NCBI RefSeq assembly: GCF_026340095.1
Contig: NZ_JAPEPO010000001.1
Location: 806,001 to 870,000 of the forward strand
Direction: 5' to 3'
DNA: 64,000 nt
Origin: Streptomyces sp. NBC_01446
GTDB taxonomy: Bacteria; Actinomycetota; Actinomycetes; Streptomycetales; Streptomycetaceae
The translations under genes were made by a program, and so were the position numbers. Shown here in pieces: positions 9,074 to 17,830 of the stretch. Each line of letters starts with the position of its first letter. Position 1 is the stretch's first letter. Under the pieces are notes generated by a model. The model saw nothing but the letters and a program-made list of their open reading frames with translations, made no database searches and had not been told where the DNA came from.

Positions 9074-10165
9074 TCAAAGCTCCGCCAGGGGAACCACCGA
9101 CGGCCGCTCCGCCCGGCTGGCCACCATGACGGACGAGCCGCTCTCCGCCGAATTCAGCAGCGACTCCATGACATCGAGCACGTGGTACGCGAGCGGACCG
9201 CCGACGCGCGGTTCGCACGTCGCGGGCGTGGCCGCCAGATCCGCGACGCCGTAGCCACGCCCCGCCCCGAGGTAGCCGGCGGAGACCGGGAGCGCCTCCC
9301 ACTCGCCGACGCCGAGGCGGAAGAGGCGAGTGTCGCCCTCGAAGTGGTTCGGGTCGGGCACCGCCAGTGTGCCCAGAGGTCCGTGCACCTCGATGTTCGC
9401 GGAGTGCGTCGCGGCCGCGTCGAAGCTCATCACCAGCGTTGAAAGCACTCCCGACTCATGCACAAGGACACCCGTGACATGGGTGTCCACGTGGACGTCG
9501 ACCCGCTCACCGGCCCGCGGCCCACTGCCGATCTCGCGCTCCGTACGCGTGTGGCTCGCCGCTCCGATCACCGAGGTCACGGGCCCGAGCAGCGTGACGA
9601 GGGCGGTGATGTAGTACGGGCCCATGTCGAGCAGTGGTCCGCCGCCCGGGGCGTAATAGAAGTCCGGGTTCGGGTGCCAGCGTTCGTGTCCGGGCGTGAC
9701 CATCGTCGCCGTCGCCGCGACCGGTGCGCCGATGAGTCCGTCGTCGATGGCCTTGCGTGCGGTCTGAATGCCGGTGCCGAGTACGGTGTCCGGCGCGCAG
9801 CCGACGACAACTCCCGCCAGCCGGGCGGCCTTCAGCACCAGGCGGGCCTCTCCTGTCGTGGCGGCCAGAGGCTTCTCGCCGTAGACGTGCTTGCCGGCCG
9901 CGATCGCCTTGAGTGCTATCTCGCCGTGCGCGGCGGGGATCGTCAGGTTGAGTACGAGGTCCACGTCGTCGGCGGCGAGCAGCTCGTCGACGCTCAGGAT
10001 GCGCACATCGCCGCCGTCCCACTCCTTCGCGACGGCCCGGGCGCGCGCCGCGTCCAAATCGGCTACGGCGACCAGGGCGACATCCCCCAGCCTGCGCAGG
10101 CTGGCGAGGTACTGGTCGACGATCGTGCCGCACCCGATGATCCCGATGTTCAGCGGCTGGCCCAC
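9074..10165 (-). CDS. Gfo/Idh/MocA-family NAD(P)-dependent sugar dehydrogenase
   Basis: A 363-residue oxidoreductase from a GTG at 10165, chosen because GAAAGGGG precedes it and the Rossmann motif (NIGIIGCGTIVDQYL) then begins at residue 5. The EKP motif of the family is in GKHVYGEKPLAA near residue 92, and the C-terminal alpha/beta domain follows with GGGPLLDMGPYYI. Members oxidise or reduce sugar hydroxyls, often making 3-keto sugars. The start overlaps the end of the ThuA-like gene by 16 bases, so the two are translationally coupled. ThuA/ThuB-like pairs process disaccharides to 3-keto derivatives in rhizobia; a related role here is inferred. The exact substrate is unknown. Confidence 0.88.
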   Translation of the reverse strand: MGQPLNIGIIGCGTIVDQYLASLRRLGDVALVAVADLDAARARAVAKEWDGGDVRILSVDELLAADDVDLVLNLTIPAAHGEIALKAIAAGKHVYGEKPLAATTGEARLVLKAARLAGVVVGCAPDTVLGTGIQTARKAIDDGLIGAPVAATATMVTPGHERWHPNPDFYYAPGGGPLLDMGPYYITALVTLLGPVTSVIGAASHTRTEREIGSGPRAGERVDVHVDTHVTGVLVHESGVLSTLVMSFDAAATHSANIEVHGPLGTLAVPDPNHFEGDTRLFRLGVGEWEALPVSAGYLGAGRGYGVADLAATPATCEPRVGGPLAYHVLDVMESLLNSAESGSSVMVASRAERPSVVPLAEL

Positions 10166-10848
10166 AGCAGGCCCCTTTCGACAATGGTTCGGACGCTGGG
10201 GTTCTCGAGGTCCTCGACGTGGTGTCCCGGCGTGCACACGAAGATCCGACCCTTGCCCCACCGGCGGGACCAGATGGCCGGCGAGGTGACTTCCCGGTGC
10301 CAGGGGTCCCAGGGGCGGATCTTCTGCGTGGTGGTGGCGAGGACGTCGATGTAGTCGTCGGCGAGGACCCAGTACTGCTCGGTGACGAGATCGAAGTCCG
10401 CTATGCCCTCGGTGATGGGGTGCTCGGCCGCGGCCGGAAGCATGTTCACGGTGTACGGGACGTAGTTGTCGGACTGCTCGCCGATTCGCTCGTCCCGGTG
10501 TTTTCCCGGATGACAGGCGAACTGCCCGCCGATGAGGTGCAGATAGTCGGCGGTGTTGCGGTAGGAGTCAGCGATCCCGCCGTGCCAGCCGGCGAGACCG
10601 GTGCCGTTCTCGACGGCCGTCCGCAGCCCGGCGAACTCCTCCCGCTCGATCGTGGACATCGTCACGCACTGCACGACGAGGTCCACTCCGGCCATGTACG
10701 CGGCGTTCGCATAGGCCTTGGGCGAATCCTCGACCCGTATCGCGTAGCCATGCGCCGTGAGGTGCGGGATGAACAGGTCGGTGGCCTCGACGGGCTGGTG
10801 CCCCTCCCAGCCGCCGCGTACGACGAGGGCCTTCTTGTTGGTCGCCAC
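10150..10848 (-). CDS. ThuA-like (glutamine amidotransferase-fold) sugar utilisation protein
   Basis: A 232-residue ThuA-family protein. The GTG at 10848 has a perfect AAAGGAG six bases upstream and gives the family N-terminus ATNKKALVVRGGWEGHQP. Later landmarks are GTGLAGWHGGIADSYRN (nucleophile-elbow-like region without the catalytic Cys), GGQFACHPG and RWGKGRIFVCTPGHHVED. Family members act in trehalose-type or keto-sugar metabolism beside Gfo/Idh/MocA dehydrogenases, as here. The gene is first in a two-gene operon and is divergent from the LacI remnant, with two CGAAA-type palindromes in the intervening 390 bases that could control it. Confidence 0.87.
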   Translation of the reverse strand: MATNKKALVVRGGWEGHQPVEATDLFIPHLTAHGYAIRVEDSPKAYANAAYMAGVDLVVQCVTMSTIEREEFAGLRTAVENGTGLAGWHGGIADSYRNTADYLHLIGGQFACHPGKHRDERIGEQSDNYVPYTVNMLPAAAEHPITEGIADFDLVTEQYWVLADDYIDVLATTTQKIRPWDPWHREVTSPAIWSRRWGKGRIFVCTPGHHVEDLENPSVRTIVERGLLWASR

Positions 10849-11236
10849 TGATCTCCTTTGCTGTACGAGATGGGTGCCTACGTGCGCGTGCTTGCCGGAC
10901 CCGGCCGTCAGGCCGCTGACGAGACGGCGGCGTGCGATCACGGCAGTCTGCGGCGTCTGCGAAAGTTCATGGTCTTCCGCTCCTCAGCGCTGAGAGACGA
11001 AGGCTTGGAAGGCGATCCGACCTCGCAAAAAATTCGAAATCTTTCGGAGAATATTCGATACGTTGGCACCGTAGGGAGGGGTGGAGATCGCGGTCAAGAG
11101 GCGTGCACACAGTGACATTTGAGTGTGGTCGCTGGAGGATGGACGGGCGAAGGCCGACGTCACGCCGGGAATTGACGCCGCGCGCGCCAACCCAAGCTGC
11201 CGCTACCGAAAATATTTCGAGACATCAGGAAGCGAA
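10849..11236. promoter_or_regulatory. Divergent regulatory region between thuA-like gene and LacI remnant
   Basis: This gene-free 388-base stretch is AT-richer than its surroundings around 11025-11065. It contains the imperfect palindrome CGAAATCTTTCG at 11035-11046 (arms CGAAA/TTTCG, two-base centre), a GAATATTC palindrome just after it, and CGAAAATATTTCG at 11207-11219. I see no open frame with a credible start. Confidence 0.55.
11207..11219. promoter_or_regulatory. Palindromic operator matching the 4.2 kb sites
   Basis: CGAAAATATTTCG has the same CGAAA-N3-TTTCG architecture as 4177-4189 and 4297-4309, and lies 18 bases before the ATG of the broken LacI gene, exactly the spacing seen for the intact LacI gene. 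It is probably the autoregulatory operator of the lost repressor, and may be seen by the intact one. Confidence 0.7.
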
Positions 11237-12325
11237 ATGCCCCTCCCGTCCTCCTCGAGCAATACCAAACCCAAGCCCAAGCCCAGGCTTACGTCGGCCG
11301 CCCTCGCGCACGGCACGGGAGTCTCCACCGCCACCGCGTCCAAGGTCGTCGGCCGGGCGGACGTGGCTCCCGGAACGCCCACGAGGGGCCTTGCCGCACT
11401 CGAGGAGACCGGGTACCGCTCACCGGCCCAGCGTTGCTCGCCCGCAGGGCCCTCTGTCGTCGAGGTCGCCTTCTACGCAATTGGCTCCGACTGACCCCTC
11501 GACGGTGCTCAAAGGCATCCTCGACCACGCCACGAGCGCTGGCGTCGAGATCACCCTCAGTACCACCGGAAGTCCACGGTCCACTCGACTCGACCCGCAT
11601 GGCACAGCGCATGATCAGTGAAGGCCGCACCGGAATCCTCGCGGTGACCTCGGCGTACGGCGAGCGCGAACTGGCTGCCTTCCAGCGCCAGCACATCCCC
11701 GTCGTGGTCATCGAGTTCCTCCGTGGATACCCCTGCCTTCGGGCAGGGGAGGAAACAGACACTCGTTCAACCCGCCGCCCGCCGACGTCGTCAGTGTCGG
11801 AGCCACCAACTGGTGGGTGGCAAAGCCGCCACCGCACACCTCTTGGGCCTGGGCCACCGCCGCATCGCCTACCTGGGCGGCCCGGAGTCGACGGAATGCA
11901 ACCAGGCACGCCTGCACGGCTACCTGTGCGCTCTCACGGCCCACGGCCTCGCCCCCGACCTCCTCACCCACGGCCGCTTCCGCGCCGACCACGACACCGA
12001 AGGCGTCACCGCACTCCTGGCCCGCAACAATCCCCCGACCGCGATCTTCGCCGGCAAAGACGCCATCGCCGTCGGTGTCCTGCGCGAGGCCCGACGTCGC
12101 GGCATCCGCGTACCCGAAGACCTGAGCCTGCTCGGCTTCGACGGCACCGCCCTCGCCCAGGACTCCGTTCCCGCCCTCACCCCCGTCGCCCAACCCCTCC
12201 AGGAAATGCGCCGCGCCACCCTCCGCGCCGTACTCCGCCAATCCCGCGGCGAACAACCCGACACCCACCGCGTGGAACTCGCCACGCAATTCGCAGTACG
12301 CGAATCGACAACGCGCCTCCGGTGA
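11237..12325 (+). pseudogene. Frameshifted LacI-family regulator
   Basis: Pieces of one LacI repressor lie in order but in different frames. The start at 11237 reads a degraded headpiece (GVSTATASKVVGRADVAPGTP); the middle (11500-11810) shows VVVIEFLRGYP and VVSVGATNW; after a shift at about 11812 the effector-domain C-terminus is clear (AATAHLLGLGHRRIAYLGGP, AIFAGKDAIAVGVLREA, DLSLLGFDGTALAQDSVP) and ends at 12325. At least three disruptions are needed. It stands where the regulator of the ThuA/dehydrogenase operon should be, so that operon may be unregulated or controlled by the intact LacI at 4.3 kb. Confidence 0.85.
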
Positions 12326-12395
12326 GGCGGCTTCGGCCAGGCGGTTGGCGATGCAAGCGCCTCACCTGCCTCCCCACGCGGTGGACGAGTAGGCG

Positions 12396-12788
12396 TACGC
12401 GTTCTGCATCGTGGAGGCCTTCCACCAACACCATTGCCACCGGGGGATCTTCGCCAACGGTGCAAAGAATTGGGGTGATCCGTCGCCCGGGCTGCTCTGG
12501 CACGACACATGGCAGCGCGAGAAGGCCACGCTGCTCAACTGTGCGGCCGAGGATTTGATCCGCGAGACCATCGCCCGCAACGGCATCGTGCCCCAGACAT
12601 CGCCGTCGTCCCTTCCGGGGTACTCCCCTGTGCGATCTGCGCGGTCAGAGACAGGGCTTACTCACCGGAAGGCGGACGGAGCGACAACAGGCACCTCGAC
12701 AACCGCATCGGCCTTCGGAACGCCCCAAGAATGCCCGCTGATCACGTTGCCGCACCAGGAAACGACAAGATCCCCGACAGAGTCCCGC
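12396..12788 (+). pseudogene. Remnant resembling a Tn3-family transposase; rest of gap empty
   Basis: About 70 codons from 12396 read YAFCIVEAFHQHHCHRGIFA and then NGAKNWGDP, resembling the VYAFCVLE..LHRALRRRDIFA..W.DPRA segment of actinobacterial Tn3-like transposases, also seen at 24.7 kb. No catalytic residues, ends or partner resolvase are visible. From about 12600 to 12788 I see nothing recognisable. Confidence 0.45.
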
Positions 12789-14078
12789 TCAGCGCACCTT
12801 GCGCACGGGCAGGATGGCCAGCGCACCACCGAGACACACCAGGGAGGCGGTGATCAGCAGGATCGCGTAGTTGTGCCCGCCGCCGAGTGAGATGAGCAGC
12901 GCTCCGAGTGCGGGGGCGAAGATCTGTGGGGCCGACATCGCGATGTTGAAGATGCCGAGGTCCTTGGAAGGATTGTCCGGGTCCGGCAGCACGTCGATGA
13001 CGAGCGCGAGGTCGACACCGAGGTAGGTGCCGAAACCCAGTCCCAGGACGATCTCCGCACAGTAGAACAAGGCAATGGTGTCAGCCTGACTGAGGATCAG
13101 CATGCCGACACCGAACGACACGGCAGCGACGGCGATGAACGGCTTGCGGCGTCCGACCTGGTCCGAGAGCCAGCCGGCGGTCAGCGAGGCGCCCATAACG
13201 ACCAGCCCATAGAGGAGGACGCCGACGGCGAGCGTCTCGGTCGCTTCGGCGGCGCTGAGCCGCATCTCGTGCTGGAGGTAGATGAGACGGAAGGTGGTAA
13301 ACATCCAATTGGCGAGCGTCAGCAGGAAGCGGGAGAGCCAGGTCCAAGCGAAGTCCGGGTGCTGCTTGGGGCTCACCCAGTAGGTGCGCAGGACCGCCCT
13401 GAAGCCTTCCCGCGGGGGCTTCCGCTCCAGTGGCTTGTCCGGGAGGACCAGCATGTATCCGATCACCAGGAGGATGCCGATGACGCTGGGTACCAGGAAG
13501 AGCAGGAGCATCTGGTCGGTGAAGTACTTAGCGATCCAGGTGCCCGCGGTGGGGGCAAGGTTCTGCATGATGCCGAGCAGTCCGCTGATCTTGCCGCGCT
13601 TGAACTCGGGGACGTTGTCGGCGACGGTTGCGACGAATGCGGCGAGCGCGGCGTTGGCGGACGCCGAGGCGATGACGAAGCCGAGGGTGATGACGGCGAC
13701 GCTGCTCGCCGTGGCGATGAGCAGCAGCCCGACGAACAGGCCCAGCATGCCGAGGGCGAGCCAGGGCCGGCGCCGGCCGTAGCGGCCGGTGGTGCGGTCG
13801 CTGAGACGCCCAAAGAACGGGTTAGCCAGCATCGCGGCGACCGAGCCCGTGGTGGTGATGATCCCGAGCGACGAGACCTGGTCGCTCTCGGGGACGATCG
13901 CTTGGACTTTGAGTTGCAGGCTGACGAGGATGGGCGTCAACAGGGCGAGGAATATACCGAGTTGACCTGCCGCCATGCCGGCCACCAGTCGGGGTCGGGG
14001 GGCTGCGACGGCCGAGAGGGTGCTGGACATGCCGCGTTCTGGCGCGGCGGTGTCGCTGCGGAGGGTTTCGGGGGTCAC
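12789..14078 (-). CDS. MFS-type sugar transporter
   Basis: A 429-residue major facilitator protein with twelve hydrophobic segments. The loop 2-3 motif appears as NPFFGRLSDRTTGRYGRRRPW near residue 83, and its equivalent in the second half as GWLSDQVGRRKPF. The long Arg-rich loop 2-3 is typical of the GPH/sucrose-carrier-like branch, which imports glycosides with cations. The GTG at 14078 gives residue 1; an ATG 16 codons in is possible. It follows the GH3 glycosidase gene by 99 bases on the same strand, so the pair probably takes up and hydrolyses a glycoside. Substrate unknown. Confidence 0.85.
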   Translation of the reverse strand: MTPETLRSDTAAPERGMSSTLSAVAAPRPRLVAGMAAGQLGIFLALLTPILVSLQLKVQAIVPESDQVSSLGIITTTGSVAAMLANPFFGRLSDRTTGRYGRRRPWLALGMLGLFVGLLLIATASSVAVITLGFVIASASANAALAAFVATVADNVPEFKRGKISGLLGIMQNLAPTAGTWIAKYFTDQMLLLFLVPSVIGILLVIGYMLVLPDKPLERKPPREGFRAVLRTYWVSPKQHPDFAWTWLSRFLLTLANWMFTTFRLIYLQHEMRLSAAEATETLAVGVLLYGLVVMGASLTAGWLSDQVGRRKPFIAVAAVSFGVGMLILSQADTIALFYCAEIVLGLGFGTYLGVDLALVIDVLPDPDNPSKDLGIFNIAMSAPQIFAPALGALLISLGGGHNYAILLITASLVCLGGALAILPVRKVR

Positions 14079-14177
14079 GGCAGGCTACTTCCTTGTAGTC
14101 GGGCAGGACACGGGGGGATGTAGAGAGGTGAGGTGTGTCGGGCGAGGGTCGCGGCCGGGAGAACTGTGTGGCGCCGG

Positions 14178-16496
14178 TTACGCGTGGCGGAGGTGGCGCT
14201 CCGCGCCCACCCAGCGCTGCGGTCCCGTGAGTTCGACATCGGCGCTCAGCCGGATGTCACCGCTGGAGGATCCGAGCATGAGGCGGATGGTGCCGGGCTC
14301 GACGAGCCGCCGGCCGTCGCCGGAGGCGTCCTTGGTGTACGAGGTCTGGTCGGCGTGCATCTTGAACGTCACACGGCTCTGTGTACCCGGTGCCAGGTCG
14401 ATGACTTCGAAGGCCGCCAACTGCATTGTGGGACGGGCGACTTGGGCGACCGGGTCGTCGTAGTAGAGCTGGACGGTCTCCCGGCCCGCGCGCTGTCCCG
14501 TGTTGCGGACGAGGCAGGAGACCTCGATGAACCCGTCGGTGGGGACGCGCGCTCCGCCGTCGAGCCGCAGGTCCTCGTAGCTGAAGGAGGTGTACGACAG
14601 GCCGTGCCCGAAGGGGTACAGGGGTGTGTTGTCGAGGACGCTGATGCCTTCGCTGTGGCGGCCGAGCGGCGGGGTGAGGTAAGTGCCCGGATTGCTGTCC
14701 GGGGTGGCCGGGATCTGTACGGGGAGCTTGCCGCTCGGGCAGGACCGGCCCGACAGGACGCGCGCCAGGGCCGGACCGCCCTCTTCGCCGGGCATGAAGG
14801 TCTGCACGACGGCCGCGCAGCGTTCGGCGAGTCCACCGAGTGCGTAGGGTCGGCCGGAGACGACGAGCAGGACGACCGGGGTGCCGGTGGCGAGTACGTG
14901 TTCGATCAACTGCGCCTGCACGCCCGGTAGTTGCAGATGAGGGGCGTCGCAGCCCTCCCCCGAGGTTCCGTTGCCGAACATTCCGGCGCGGTCGCCGACG
15001 ACGACCAGGGCCAGGTCGGCCGAGGCGGCGGCACGCGCGGCGGCGGGCAGACCGGAGTGGTCGCCTCCACTGATCCTGCAGCCCGGTTCATGGACGAAGG
15101 TGATGTCCGGCAGTTGCGCGGTGAGCGCCTCGCACAGGGTGGGCAGGGCGAGTCCAAGCGGGTGACCCGGGTACTTGGGCAGGACGTGGTTGGGGAAGGA
15201 GTAGCAGCCCAGGAAGGTGGTGGCGTCGTCGGCGCCTGGGCCGATCAGGGCGATGGTGGGGGTGCGGGCGGCGTCGAGGGGCAGGGCGGCGCCCTCGTTG
15301 GCCAGCAGGACGATGGAGCGTTCGGCGATGGTGCGGGCGAGTGTGCGGTTGGTCGGCGAGTCGAGGTCGACGGGGGTGCCGAATCCGGCGTCCGCCTCCG
15401 GGGTGTAGTTGGCGTCGAGGAGGCCGAGTCGGAGCTTCTGGCGCAGGACGCGTTCGACGGCGCGGTCCAGGAACTCGGGGGTGATCAGGCCGTCGTCGAG
15501 CTGTTGGGCGAGCGGGTCGCCATAGCAGCGGGTGTTGGGTAGTTCGACGTCCATTCCGGCTGTCAGTGCGAGGCGGGCGGCGTCGCCTTCGGTGGCGGCA
15601 ACGCGGTGCATGGTCTGCAGGAAAGCGATCGATCCGTAGTCGGAGACGACTGTGCCGGTGAATCCCCACTGCTCGCGCAGCACTTTCGTCAGGAGCGACT
15701 CGTCCGCGCAGGCGGGAACCCCGTCCTGGTCGGTGTAGGAGTTCATCACCGAGCCCACGGCACCTTCGCGCACGGCCATCTCGAAGGGCGGCAGGATCAC
15801 GTCGGCCATTTCCCGGGCGCCGATGGAGACGGGTGCGTGGTTGCGGGCGCCGCGTGATGCCGCATGCCCGGCGAAGTGCTTGAGCGTGGCGACGACGCCC
15901 TGGGACTGCATGCCTCGGACGTAGGCCGTGCCGATGAGGCCGGTCAGGTACGGGTCCTCGCCGAGCGTCTCCTCGACGCGGCCCCAGCGGTAGTCGCGTA
16001 CGACGTCGAGGACCGGGGCGAGGCCCTGATGGACTCCGACCGACGCCATGTCGCGGCCGATGGCGGCACCCATCTCCTCGACCAGTGCGGGGTCGAAGGT
16101 GGCGGCCCACGCCAGTGGGGTGGGGTAGACGGTGGCCCCGAAGGCGGCGAAGCCAGTGAGGCACTCGTCGTGTGCGATCGCCGGAATGCCTAGGCGGGTG
16201 CTGCCGGTCAACATCCGTTGTACGCGGACGAGTTCGGCGCGGCCCTCTTCGGGAGTCAGGGGGCGGGTGCCGTAGGGGCGGGTGAGGTGGCCGATGCCGT
16301 GGGCCAGGGCCGTGGGCTCGTTCGAGCGGGCGGCGAGGGCTTCTTCGATCGGTGCGACGCGGGCGTCGCCGCTGCCGACGTTGGTCTTGGCCCAGTATCC
16401 GCCGAGCTGGGCGATTTTTTCGGCCCGGGTCATCTCTGCCAGGAGGGTCTTGACCCGCTCGTCGGCGCACAGCGATGTGTCGTTCCAGGGGTTCAT
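14178..16496 (-). CDS. GH3 family beta-glycosidase
   Basis: A 772-residue cytoplasmic GH3 enzyme (no signal peptide) from the ATG at 16496, preceded by GCAGGAG. The first domain is a TIM barrel with KHFAGH at residues 206-211 and the nucleophile Asp286 in GTVVSDYGSI. The second domain (about 400-600) contains the acid/base region around GNGTSGEGCD, and a fibronectin-III-like domain closes the protein (GRETVQLYYDDPVAQVARP). This multi-domain layout and length fit beta-glucosidase/beta-xylosidase members that hydrolyse imported disaccharides. It is upstream of, and probably co-transcribed with, the MFS carrier and divergent from the sugar-acid cluster. Confidence 0.92.
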   Translation of the reverse strand: MNPWNDTSLCADERVKTLLAEMTRAEKIAQLGGYWAKTNVGSGDARVAPIEEALAARSNEPTALAHGIGHLTRPYGTRPLTPEEGRAELVRVQRMLTGSTRLGIPAIAHDECLTGFAAFGATVYPTPLAWAATFDPALVEEMGAAIGRDMASVGVHQGLAPVLDVVRDYRWGRVEETLGEDPYLTGLIGTAYVRGMQSQGVVATLKHFAGHAASRGARNHAPVSIGAREMADVILPPFEMAVREGAVGSVMNSYTDQDGVPACADESLLTKVLREQWGFTGTVVSDYGSIAFLQTMHRVAATEGDAARLALTAGMDVELPNTRCYGDPLAQQLDDGLITPEFLDRAVERVLRQKLRLGLLDANYTPEADAGFGTPVDLDSPTNRTLARTIAERSIVLLANEGAALPLDAARTPTIALIGPGADDATTFLGCYSFPNHVLPKYPGHPLGLALPTLCEALTAQLPDITFVHEPGCRISGGDHSGLPAAARAAASADLALVVVGDRAGMFGNGTSGEGCDAPHLQLPGVQAQLIEHVLATGTPVVLLVVSGRPYALGGLAERCAAVVQTFMPGEEGGPALARVLSGRSCPSGKLPVQIPATPDSNPGTYLTPPLGRHSEGISVLDNTPLYPFGHGLSYTSFSYEDLRLDGGARVPTDGFIEVSCLVRNTGQRAGRETVQLYYDDPVAQVARPTMQLAAFEVIDLAPGTQSRVTFKMHADQTSYTKDASGDGRRLVEPGTIRLMLGSSSGDIRLSADVELTGPQRWVGAERHLRHA

Positions 16497-16704
16497 GGGG
16501 CTCCTGCATCCGGCCTGCACATCCGCGGGGCCACGAGGAGGCAGGCCGGTCGACAGATAAGTTCAGGGCGTTGACAAAAAGAACGCGGGAAGCATGCGCA
16601 CGGACAAGGCCTCAGGTCAAGAAGGTGCGTGCATTTTTTTCGGCCGCCCGGAACAAAGCATTCCGAGTGCGACGAAGGGCGGGCGCATGTGAGCTGGGCC
16701 ACTC

Positions 16705-16737
16705 TTGACAGCCTGCAGGATCCTAGATCATATAGGA
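16705..16737 (+). promoter_or_regulatory. Candidate promoter with overlapping GntR-type operator
   Basis: A consensus -35 hexamer TTGACA lies at 16705-16710. About 17 bases later the -10 region (TCATAT/TATAGG) overlaps an inverted repeat TCCTA-N7-TAGGA at 16721-16737. The start codon of the TIM-barrel gene is 18 bases further on. A palindrome covering the -10 suits repression by the GntR protein encoded at the end of this cluster; this link is inferred. Confidence 0.55.
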
Positions 16738-16755
16738 AATAGAGAAAGGGAGCCG

Positions 16756-17694
16756 ATGCTGACTCACACCGCAGAAACCTGGCCGATCGCCGCCGCCCTC
16801 CTGCAGTTCCCGAACACCGGACCTGATGGTGTCCCCACCCAGGACCAGCCCGCCGAGCAGTGGGGCCAGACCCTGCAGGAGGTTGTGGACGCCGGGTTCA
16901 CCGAGGTCGACCTCACCGATGGCTGGCTCCGTCCCGGCGACCTCGCCCCGGCCCGCCTCGAGGAGCTGCGCGCCACGCTCGCCAAGGTCGGCCTGACCGC
17001 CCCGGCCATCTCCGCGATCCGCCGAAGTGTCATCGACCCGGTCGACGGCGACGACAACCTCGCCTACTCGCACCGCACCATCGACGCGGCCGCCGCCCTC
17101 GGCGTCCCGCTCATCTCCGTCGGTCTGCACCGGCCGCTCACCGCCGAGCAGCAATCCGTGCTCTGGTTCTGGACCGTGCCGGGACCGAAGGACCCGGCCG
17201 GCGATAGGGAGACGTGGCACAGGGCCGTGACCCGGCTGCGCGAACTCGCCGACCACGCCGCCTCGGTGGGCGTGCAGCTTTCGCTGGAGATGTACGAGGA
17301 CACCTACCTCGGCACGGCAGACTCGGCCGTCGCTCTGCTCACCGACATCGAGCGCGACAACGTCGGCCTCAATCCGGACCTGGGCAACCTCATCCGCATG
17401 CAGCGCCCCATCGAGTCGTGGGAGTCGATGGTCACGAAGACCCTGCCGCACGCCAACTACTGGCACGTGAAGAGTTACTACCGCATGGAGGACCCCTCCA
17501 CCGGCACCGTCCTCACGTCCCCCGCTCCCATGGAGTCCGGGTTCGTCAGCTACCGGCAGGCCGTCAAGATCGCCCTCGCCCACGGCTTCAACGGCGCGTT
17601 CTGCGTGGAGCACTACGGCGGCGACGGTCTCAGCGTATCCGCCGCGAACCGCGAGTACCTGCGACGCATCCTGCCCGGCCGCCCCACGGCCTGA
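16756..17694 (+). CDS. Sugar isomerase/epimerase/decarboxylase-like TIM barrel (AP endonuclease 2 fold)
   Basis: A 312-residue protein of the xylose isomerase-like TIM-barrel superfamily; the ATG at 16756 follows GAAAGGG. The usual metal-binding carboxylates and histidine are in place: Glu178 (LSLEMYEDTYLG), Asp208 (NPDLGN), His237 (YWHVKSY) and Glu285 (FCVEHYGGDG). The superfamily includes hydroxypyruvate isomerases, keto-sugar epimerases and the 3-oxo-isoapionate decarboxylase OiaC. It leads an operon with an erythrulose-kinase-like DhaK, an RpiB-type isomerase, a GntP permease and a beta-hydroxyacid dehydrogenase. In that company I favour decarboxylation or isomerisation of a 3-keto sugar acid, but the reaction is inferred. 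Confidence 0.8.
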   Translation: MLTHTAETWPIAAALLQFPNTGPDGVPTQDQPAEQWGQTLQEVVDAGFTEVDLTDGWLRPGDLAPARLEELRATLAKVGLTAPAISAIRRSVIDPVDGDDNLAYSHRTIDAAAALGVPLISVGLHRPLTAEQQSVLWFWTVPGPKDPAGDRETWHRAVTRLRELADHAASVGVQLSLEMYEDTYLGTADSAVALLTDIERDNVGLNPDLGNLIRMQRPIESWESMVTKTLPHANYWHVKSYYRMEDPSTGTVLTSPAPMESGFVSYRQAVKIALAHGFNGAFCVEHYGGDGLSVSAANREYLRRILPGRPTA

Positions 17695-17830
17695 GCCCGG
17701 CCCCCCAGCCAGGCCGACCCGACGCCGCCCCACCGGCCACCCGCCCCCGATCGGTGACCGGTCGGGCGCGCTCGGCCCCGCCCTGCGCGCACCGACGCGC
17801 GCCCCGCCTCCCGACAAGGAACCACCTGCC

